Part shown: positions 21,579-30,230 of the stretch, piece by piece
Layout of the letters: each line of letters starts with the position of its first letter
Numbering within the stretch: the first letter of the stretch is position 1
Origin: Xylaria sp. FL1777
Taxonomy: Eukaryota > Ascomycota > Sordariomycetes > Xylariales > Xylariaceae
NCBI GenBank assembly: GCA_022578965.1
Contig: MU400868.1
Location: 1 to 30,230 of the forward strand
DNA length: 30,230 nt
Reading direction: 5' to 3'
Made by a program: the position numbers and the translations under genes
The notes under the pieces: model-generated
Told to the model about the DNA's origin: nothing
Database searches by the model: none
Seen by the model: only the letters and a program-made list of their open reading frames with translations

Positions 21579-23699
21579 CTAGCTACTTTTTTTTTAGTTG
21601 CAATTTTTTTTGTACAATGCTATTTAAAAGAAATAAAAAAGAATAGTTTTATAAAAAGTTAAATACTTAATATTTTAGTTTTTATAAAAAAAGGGTTGCT
21701 TATATGTTTGCTTTTTTTAAACTTTATAGTTATACAAAGCCTAGGTTTAAAAATAGTTGTTTTTTAAGTAAAGCATTTAAACTTTTATGTAGTTTAATTA
21801 TTGCTAACATAATTAAGGTTTTTTGTTTTTATTGTTATATAGCTAATTAACGTTAGCTAATAATATAAAGTAAAGTATTAGCAGTAAATAATTTATACTA
21901 AGGTTAATTAAAGGTTTTTTTTTTGTATAGTAGCAAGTTTAGTAATATATTAAAGTATAAAAGCTGGGCTTTATTTATAAAAAAAGCTTAAATTTTATAG
22001 TGCTTTTTGTTACCTTTATATTTTTAGACTTTTTATTTTGTACGGCTGCTTATTTTATTATTAGCTGCTTTATACGTATATATATATACTTATAATAGCT
22101 TTATATTTAATTATTTTTATATATATACTTATATATATATATATATATACTTATATAATAGCTGCTTTATTATAATATAACATTAATAATTGTTAGCTTT
22201 GCGTTATAAGTTAAAACAGTAGTTATAACGTTATATAATTACTAATTAGTAATTTTAGCAATTAATTGTTTTTTTAGTTGCTATATATAAATATATATAT
22301 TTGTTTTTTTTTTATACGGCTTATTGTTTAAATAGTTTGCTAATAATTGTTTGTTATATAAAAAGTAACAAGTTTTAAGTTGCGTTAATACTTTTAGTTA
22401 ATATTAAAGTTTGAATTTTATATAATGTTTTAATTGCTTTTATTATAGCTTAAATAATTTGTTATAAAAGCTACTTTTATGCAATACTTATTTAATTACA
22501 TAGCATTATAGTTGCTTTATATAGCTAAAATGTTTATATAAACTATAAAAGCTTTTTATTTTAAGGTTACTAATAAGTAGTAAAATTTTAAAATAATACG
22601 TATGCTGTGTATATTTAATAATTATATAGTACTTGTTATAATTATTATATTTAAATAAATGAAAAAAAATTAAGTATTATATAATAGTTTAGTAAAAAAA
22701 GTAAAAAAAAATATTAAGCATTTATATATAGCTTAAAAAATAGTTATATAAAAAAAAATATAAAATTTATAATGTTTTATAGTTTTTAGTGTTTTTTTTA
22801 AAATTAAATATATTTGCTTGTTGCTTTTTTATTTATTATACAATTATTATAACAATTTTTGTACAAAAGTATTCTTTTGATTTTTTTTTTTAATTTGTTT
22901 GTATAAAGGTTATCTTTATTTTCTTTTTATAAATGCTTTTATTTGTACGGTTAACTAGTTTATAAATACTAGGGTTTTTAGCGCTTAGTTTGGTTTTTTT
23001 TTATAAACGCGTTAGCTAAATTATTTTTGCTATTAATTTATTGTACTTTAGAGATTTCTTTTTTTTCGTACAACTTTTTAAGTAATATAATATTAATTAT
23101 AAGGCGTTTTTTTTAGGTAGTTTTTAGCTTTACTAAATAGTTGTATAACGATTTTAAGTTTAAATATAGTACGGCAAAAATTAAAAGTATTTTTAGCGTA
23201 GCTATAATTTTTTAAAGCGTTATATAAAAAGCTATAACACTATTAAAGCTATTTATTATGTTATACAATTTATTAGCTAGTATATTTTATATTATTTGCT
23301 TATATTTGTTAAAGTTTTAATATATAATGTTTTTTTTAATTTTAAAAGCTAGGTTTTTTTTTATATAGTGCTTTATTATAAGTACAATAATAAATTCAAG
23401 TTATAAAGTTATATTAGTATTATTTATAAATAAACTGTTTATAAAGATAAACAGTTTTATATAGCTTAAATTTAAAAGTATAAACGTTAATTTATAGTTA
23501 TGATTATTTATTTGCTATTTAACCTTATAGTTTAAATTTTTAATATTTATTAGTGCTAAATTAGTTATTTAAGCAGTAATTATAAAGTTATATATAGCTT
23601 TTAATTAGTAAATGCTGTTTATATAAATACTGCATGCATATTAAAAAATATATTGCTATATAGCATTTTTTATATAAAGGTTAATTAAAGCTAGTTAGT
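21579..23699. other. 3' part of the second element, no domain recognised
   Basis: The RNase H region of pol and the 3' untranslated part should be here. No motif was recognised. The stretch contains an AT microsatellite near 22130-22149. It also keeps noticeably more TpG, CpG and GpA than the chromovirus copies, for example around 21960-22040 and 22880-23180, so it is less heavily mutated. Confidence 0.5.
22130..22149. repeat. (TA)10 microsatellite
   Basis: Twenty bases of alternating T and A, with shorter runs of the same kind at about 22078-22088 and 22119-22127. It lies inside the second retrotransposon. Confidence 0.7.
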
Positions 23700-25200
23700 T
23701 TGCTTAGCTTTTTTATATAAGCGTTATATTTTTTTTGTACAAAAAAATAACTTAACTACTATTAAATTTAATAAAGTAATTTTATTGTAAAGTTTTTTTT
23801 AGCTTTATATAAAACTTTGCTTTGTATAATTTATGTTTTTTTTTTGCTAAAAATTTAAGTATAGCAAAGCTAAATATATTGTTTGTTTATAAACTTATAA
23901 TACTAAATTTATATAAAAGTTTTAATATAAACAATAAATATAAGTTATATATAAAAACTATTATATTAAGTTTTTTATAGTAATATTAGTAATAAGTTTT
24001 AAACTAATATAGCTTTAATTTAGCTAAGCTATATAATAGTTATACAATTTATATAATAGTTTTTTTTAAAATACTTTAAAATAAGTTTAAAAAATAGTTA
24101 TGCAAGGATTTTTTATGCAAGTTTATTTTTTAATTATATATATGCTTGCATAATATTTTAAAGCTTGCTTAAAGCGTTAAAGTTTTAAATTAGCAAAAGG
24201 TTTAAAGTTAATAATAATTATTAGCTTATTTATTAAATTGTTAGCAATTAAGTTAGTATGATTTTTTTTTTGTATTGTTATAGCTTTGCATAACTAATTT
24301 AAATTTTTTATATAGTTTAGTTGTTTTTTTTTTAATTTTTTATACAAAGCAAAACTTAAAAATCTAAGTATTATTATATTTATTTAAGTTATATTTTATA
24401 AACTAAAAAACACTTTATATAATAAAGTTATTAATTTTTATAACGTTTAATTTTTTAAACAAAGCGCTAAAAGTACTAATAATGCTATTTTTATATAATT
24501 TTATTACTAGGGTATAATTTTGTTTTTTTTTTAAAGTTAAAAACAAGTTATTAATGTTTTATACAAACGTTATAAAGAAATTTTTAGCTTTTTTAAGTTT
24601 TTTGCGTTTTTTTTATATAGCTAGTTTTATAGTTAGTTTTGCAGCAGTTATATCTTTTTTTTTGCTATTTACTAAAGTATATTTAGTTATATAATAATAT
24701 AGCTTAACTTATATTTATTTAAAGCAAATTAAGCTATTTATAAAGTTAATAATTATGTTAAGTTTTTTAATTAACTATATTTTGTACAGTTTTTTTTAGC
24801 TTTGCTTTTTATGCTATATAAAAACTTTATTGCATAAAGGTAAAAATAATACTTTATATAAAGCTAGCTTATTACGTTTATAAATTATATAGCTAATTTT
24901 AACTTTTGCTTGTTTTTTACGAAGCATTTTTATAGCTTTTTTAATTGCTTTAGCTTTTTATATAATATTTAGCAAAAAGAAAAAATCTTAATTAACTTTT
25001 AAATATGCTTTAAATATAAAAAGCGTTAAAACTAAGCTATTAAGTTCTGTAATATTATTTAAAGCTTTAATTGCTATTTACAAAATTAATTTATTTTTTA
25101 TATAATAATTTAGTTTAGCTTTTAATATGTTATATATATAACAAAAAAGTTTATATGCTTTTTTTATTTTACTAATAGCTTAATAAGCTTTAATAAGCAT
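23700..25200 (-). pseudogene. Decayed pol of the second element (integrase C-terminus and RT)
   Basis: Minus-strand frame, 5' to 3'. SLVLTLFIFKAYLKV (24994-25038) matches GLVPTLLVFGAYPRM of fungal polyproteins and is followed by QKAKAIKKAIKMLRKKQAK (family QRAEAIRKAMAEVRKLRAE). QVKLYYY (about 24690-24711; stop read as Gln) matches the VKPYY end of the integrase C-terminal part. LT-stop-LLTI-stop-stop-IS (24206-24257) matches LTQSPTIQRVSQ in the RVT_2 domain. FKVF-stop-KKLLYKL (24045-24080) matches VLKVIKPLYGI. The segment aligned to QTDDTL (23859-23888) reads QTIYLAL. The order and spacing fit, but the family patterns are from memory. Both ends are uncertain. Confidence 0.65.
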
Positions 25201-28200
25201 TTTTTAGCATTTTATATTTATAATTTTAGCTTAGTTTTAAAATTCTTTAAATAAAAAGTTTGTGCTAAAGTTATATATAATATAGTTTAAAAATTTTTAA
25301 TATATATTAATTTAGCACTTATATAAAGCTTTTTAAGCGTTTTATGCAAATATAAATTTTAAAAATATAACTACTTAAAACAATATAGCTATATTAATTA
25401 TATATAAAATCTGCTTGTTATTTATTTATATAGCATTAATTATAACTTTATAATTAAAGTTGTAGTTATTTTTAATTATAAACTTAAAACAATAAAATAC
25501 TTAGTTATATAATTAGTAATAATAGTAAAACTTTTAAATTTTTTTTAAAGCAAAGCAATTAATATTATAGCTTATATAACTAAGCATATTATATAGTTTT
25601 TTTATATAAAAATATTTAAAGCATTTATAAAGCTTTTAAAGTTTTGTTTTTATAAAATATAAATTTGCTTTATATAAGCTAATATTAAAAAACAAGTGTT
25701 TTTATTTCTATATAACAAAAATAGTTTTTTTGTTTTATTATATAATAATGTTCTTTATATTATTAAAATATGCTTTTAAGCAATTAATATTTTTTAATAA
25801 AAATAAAAAAAAAGTAAAAATATTTAAAATATAATATATAGTTATACTAAAAGCGTTTTTTATTTATATAATGCTTATAATACTTATAATATTATTTTTG
25901 TTAAAACAAATATAAATGTTACTTAAAGTTTAATTAACTTTTATATAAAAATATATTTAAAAGTATGTTTTTAATTAAGCTTTTTTTACTATTAAATAAT
26001 TAAAAGCATTAATATTTTATAGTTTACTTTAATAGTTTATATAATAATAATTGCTTAATATAAACTAATTATATAATATTGTTGTTTTATAGTTTTAAAT
26101 ATTTTTTTTTGTTATATAATAAAGAAATATACTATTTATTAAATATTAAATAGTTTAATTATTAAATTTTTTATTAATATTTTTAGTATTATTGTTTAAT
26201 TTTAAATATTTTTTGTATTTTATTACATATAAAAAGAATTTTTTTAAAGTAGGTTTTTAGTTATAGATTATTTTATGCAAATTAAAAAATATGTTTTTTA
26301 TATAAGCTTTTTTTTAAAAGGTGTAACATATTAATTAATAGCTTTTTTTTAGTAAATAAAGCATTTTTTATTTATATAAAAGTTTTAGTTTTTTTAGTTA
26401 TAGCTTTGAAAGTAGCTTAGCTATTTAGTTAATTAACTTAATAACTTTAATATAAATTTAAATCATTAGTTTTTTGTATAGCTATAGTTATATTTTTAGT
26501 TTATAAAGTATAACTTATTGTTTTTTTATATAAAGGTTTTTGTTATACTATTTAATGCTATATATAAGTATGCTTATAAGTTAGCAAAGAATTTTTTATA
26601 TATAAGTTTTTAAAAAATTAATATTATAGCTAACTTTAATATATTTTAATATGCTTATATAACGTTTATATTTAATTAAATTTTGCTTTAATAACTAGTG
26701 CTAAATGTTTATTATGCTTTTTTAAGCTTATTAAACATTAATTTAAATATTTTATATAAAGCTAAATTTAAGTTTTTTTTTTTTATTTATATAAAAAAAA
26801 CTATTGTTTAATTAGCTTAATACTAGCTATAATTTATATTAATATTAAAATAAGTATTTATTATATAATATATTTTATTTTATATTTTATTTAAACTAAT
26901 ATAGTTAATAAAAAAGTTTTTTATATAACTTTTTAAAATATATAAAAATATAGCATAGTATTAATTTTTTGTAATTTTAATTTGTTAATAAATAGCAATA
27001 AATAAACAAGCTTTATTATATAATAAGTTATATAGCTTGCTTATATAGTTTTAGCTTAAGTTTTAGCTTTTTTAAAAAACAATATATTTATTAAAAAGTA
27101 TAAATTTGTTTTATATAAACTTTATTAAAAATAAGTTAAAAAATATGCTTTTAATAGCTAAATTTAGTATTATATAAACATATGTTTTTTGCTTTAATGT
27201 TTATAATAAATAATGCTAAATAAAGTATTTATATATTAGTTAAAAAATCGGTTTATAGCTTGCTTTTGTTATATAAAGATTAAATAGCTTAAAAAAATTC
27301 TAATGTTTAATATTTAGCTAAATTAATTATAATTAATGTTTATGTTATTATGTTTAAAATTATACATTAAAACTTAGGTTTTTAAAAAATAGTTTAATAT
27401 ATAAATAATTTAAAAAGTTTTAATTATTATACAAAAAAATATTTAGCTATTAGCTTAGTATTAAAAATATTACTAATAGTTAAATAGTTATTATATAATA
27501 AATATTTAGTAGTTTTTTTAATTTTTTAATTATAAAGTTTTTATAAGCTATTTTTATAAGCTTTTAAATTATAGTTGTTTTTAACGTTAAGTAAATTTTT
27601 TTTAACTTAAGGTTTTTAAGCAAAGCGTTTTATATGCTTTAATAAATTTTTTAAAAATAATTTTCTGTTTATTTTTTAAAAGTTTTAGCAAACTTTTTTT
27701 AAAAGTAGTTTAATAGTTTACAAAAATATAAATAGTTAATATAATAAAATGCTAGCTTAATATTTAGCTTAATTTTAGTTATATAGCTAAAATTAATTTT
27801 TTAGCTTTATATTTTAAGATTAATTTAAGTATTTATTTGTTGTATGTTTATTAGAACGTTTTTAGCTAAATCTTTATACGTAAAAATAACTAGCTTTAAT
27901 TTTAAAAGCGTTATAAACAGTTATTTGTTTTTTTAAAATATAATAAATTTAGCTAAATTATATAGTATATTTAATTTTATATTTAGGTTATATAAATTGC
28001 TATTTTATCTTTATACAATAATATAATTAATATATTGCTTAATGTTTATATAGCAATATAGTTAAAAAAGTAACAAAATTGCTTGTTATTTTTTTTATTT
28101 TGTTTTTAGTATTAATAAACAGGTTAAAAGTTTGGTTTTTATACGTAAATAAATTGGATTTTTTTTTTTTTTTTTATACATGCTTACTTTAGCTAATTAA

Positions 28201-28375
28201 AAAAAGTAAACTAAACAATATATTTATATATTAAAGAAAAAACAAGCGCAATACAAAAAATAAATTTTTTTTTAATAGGTTAAAATAAAAATATATTATA
28301 TAACTTTATTATTACTTTAGCTAATTTATAGTTTATTATAAATAGGTTAAAAATGCAAATATAACTACTAATTAG
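25201..28375. other. 5' part of the second element (expected gag, protease and integrase core)
   Basis: By position this should hold gag and the start of pol on the minus strand. Long Lys/Gln/Asn-rich frames interrupted by TAA occur, for example about 27400-27900. I could not match the integrase catalytic residues, a protease motif or a zinc knuckle. The composition is strongly RIP-like. Confidence 0.45.
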
Positions 28376-28661
28376 TATTAAATAAGCTTTATATAATTAT
28401 ATGTTTAATATATATATATTAAAATAAAGTATAATAATTTTTATATTATAAGCTATTTATGTTTTATATATTTAAAAAAAAAAAAGTTTATATAAAGCAA
28501 AGGTTTTTTTTTATATATAAGAACTTTGCTAGCATATAAGCTAAGCTAACACTAAAATTACCTTAGTTTATATAATAGCTTTTACATAAAGTAGTTTTTA
28601 TGTAAAACTTATTATATGTACTATATATAAAAATTACAACTAATAATTAGTTATTTTAACA
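28376..28661 (-). repeat. Right LTR (5' LTR) of the second element, 286 bp
   Basis: The partner of 21292-21578. It starts TATTAAATAAG (G-to-A variant of TGTTAAATAGG) and ends TTTTAACA. It is followed by TTAAG. Confidence 0.85.
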
Positions 28662-28666
28662 TTAAG
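28662..28666. repeat. Probable target-site duplication TTAAG (right of second element)
   Basis: Corresponds to TTAAA at 21287-21291 with one G/A difference. Confidence 0.55.
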
Positions 28667-30230
28667 CTTAATAATTATGCTTAGTGCTTTTTTTAAAGTT
28701 AATAGCACTAATAAACTTTATAGCTTTATGTTTTTTTTAATATAAATACTTTTATATGCTTTTATAAATTTATATAGCGCTTTTTTTTGCGCTAAGCTAT
28801 ATTTTTATAATAGTAATTTAACTAGCAAATTATTGCTTATATTAATATAATGCTTTATTTTAGTAATAATATTAGTTTTTTACTTAAAGTAATTAAATAA
28901 TTTAAAGAAGTTTTTTATATAATAGTTTTAATATTTAATAATTTATAGTTTTTTTAAAGTATTTTTATGCTATTTAATAGTTATAATATAGCACTTTTTG
29001 TTAGCTATACTAATAAATAAACGCTTTATTAGCTATATTAAAAAGCTTTTTTTAAACTTAAATAGTATAATAACTTTATAACTATTTAAAATAACAAAAA
29101 TGCTTTTTTATTTATAAAAAATCTGTTTTTTAATAGTTATATTGCTTAAAAAAATATAGTTTAGTATTATATTTACTATTAATATTTATACTTTTAATAT
29201 ACTATTAATAATTATAAAATTTGCTATTATTTTATAATTTTTAGTTATTTAAGGTTTTATTTTATTAATGCTATATATTATGTTTTATTTTTATAATTAA
29301 TATAATGCTAGCTTAAATGTTAAAAATTATAAAATATAATAATTAATATAGCTATAATTTTAAAAAACAGTAAATTTATAACTATTAGCTAGCTTAACTA
29401 AAAAAAAATTATAATAATTATTATAATTATTTTTTAGCTTTTGTTTTTTGTTAAGGTTTTTTTAGCTTTTAATTATTTTAATTAATAAAGCAAAGCTATT
29501 TTAAGCAGTATTAAAAATTTTAGCAAGTTTTTTATTAATTATATTATTTTTAAAACAATTAATAAAGTATTGCTTTATTTTATTAGTATTATTTTTATTT
29601 TTAGTGTTATTTATAATAAAAACATGCTTAAAGCTACTAATTAAAGCTTTGTTTTTAAAAGTTTTATATTTATTTTAAACTTTGTTAAATCTGCTAAAAA
29701 AATTATTATAAAAAAGTTTACTTTTAATAATTATAAATTAGCTAATTTGCTTTTTTTAATTTGTTTTAAAGTTTTTAAGCTATTTAGCTTTTGCTTTATA
29801 GTTTTTTATATAATAGCTAATTTTGCTGCAATTAAAACATTTATTTTGTATTGTTTAAGCTATAAATCTAGCTTTAAATTAATTATTTTTATATTTTATA
29901 ATTTAGCTTACTTTTTGTTTATTAGTTTTAAAGTTTAAAATTATTAATATTAATAATATTTTAATATAATTTATTAATTAAATTTATGTTATGCTTAGTT
30001 TTTTAATAGTTTTAGCGCTAATATTATACTTATAATATAATATTAAAATGTTTTATAGTTAAATTATTATTTTAAAAATATTATAAATTTTTAGCTTAAT
30101 TAATATTATAATTACTATATAAAATAGCTATATAGCTTTTTTAACTATTTAATTAATATTTAAATTATTATTAAATTTTTTTATATATAGCTAAATTATT
30201 AATATAAAATTAATTAATTTATTAATAATA
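28667..30230. other. AT-rich RIP-like sequence to the window end, no gene recognised
   Basis: The longest ATG frame is 29747-29938 (63 codons, plus strand), hydrophobic and Phe/Ile/Lys-rich. The frame extends upstream without an ATG through a Lys-rich segment, but it matches nothing I know, and the minus strand reads just as plausibly as a Gln/Lys-rich decayed frame. No repeat partner inside the window and no LTR edge were found. Confidence 0.55.

Larger units (their letters stand above)
21292..28661 (-). mobile_element. Second LTR retrotransposon, Copia-like (RVT_2) polyprotein type
   Basis: A 7370-bp element with direct repeats of 287 and 286 bp at its ends. LTR ends are TGTTAAA and TTTAACA, a 7-bp inverted end, each seen intact in one of the two copies. 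A run of A followed by G lies at the inner edge of the left LTR on the minus strand (complement of about 21585-21596), a plausible polypurine tract, so the left LTR is the 3' LTR and the element reads on the minus strand. The decayed pol places the integrase C-terminus upstream of RT, the Copia-type order. It is unrelated in sequence to the chromovirus. Confidence 0.8.

Noticed and set aside
22061..22149. Tandem repeat resembling a CRISPR array or origin
   Set aside because: Only irregular (TA)n runs with spacing that does not repeat.
29747..29938. 63-codon hydrophobic plus-strand ORF
   Set aside because: No family resemblance, and the opposite strand reads equally well as a decayed frame.
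1..30230. AT-rich organellar, bacterial or apicomplexan genome
   Set aside because: The transition-only divergence between copies, the LTR retrotransposons with 5-bp target duplications and the fungal-type pol motifs point to RIPed fungal nuclear DNA. No organellar gene, rRNA or tRNA was recognised.

Overview
The window is extremely AT-rich and holds no intact gene. It looks like heterochromatic repeat DNA from a filamentous ascomycete (Pezizomycotina-type genome) in which repeats have been destroyed by repeat-induced point mutation (RIP). TpA is everywhere, CpA, TpG, CpC and TpC are scarce, and related copies differ from each other almost only by C/T and G/A transitions. I cannot name a species.

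Layout. (1) 1-4518: AT-rich sequence without a recognisable gene. It is interrupted at about 2429-2758 by a GC-richer island that has escaped mutation and ends in a strong inverted repeat. (2) 4524-20247: two copies of one Ty3/Gypsy LTR retrotransposon, both on the minus strand, one nested inside the other. The outer copy (LTRs 4524-4716 and 20055-20247) is flanked by the 5-bp target duplication TTTTG. The inner copy (12035-19896, LTRs 12035-12227 and 19704-19896) is flanked by AAATA and sits between the 5' leader and gag of the outer copy. Reading the minus strand through the RIP stop codons shows the order gag, reverse transcriptase, integrase and a C-terminal chromodomain, so the family is a chromovirus. 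About 2 kb of unexplained sequence lies between the chromodomain and the 3' LTR. (3) 20253-21286: short AT-rich spacer without a recognisable gene. (4) 21292-28661: a second LTR retrotransposon, also on the minus strand, with 286-287 bp LTRs and a probable TTAAR target duplication. Its decayed pol resembles fungal polyproteins in which the integrase C-terminus precedes an RVT_2 (Copia-type) reverse transcriptase. (5) 28667-30230: AT-rich, no gene recognised.

No gene in the window can be functional as it stands. The elements once encoded copy-and-paste transposition. The chromodomain would be expected to steer new insertions into heterochromatin, which fits insertion of one copy into another. 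All domain calls come from reading decayed frames by eye against remembered family motifs; no database search was run.
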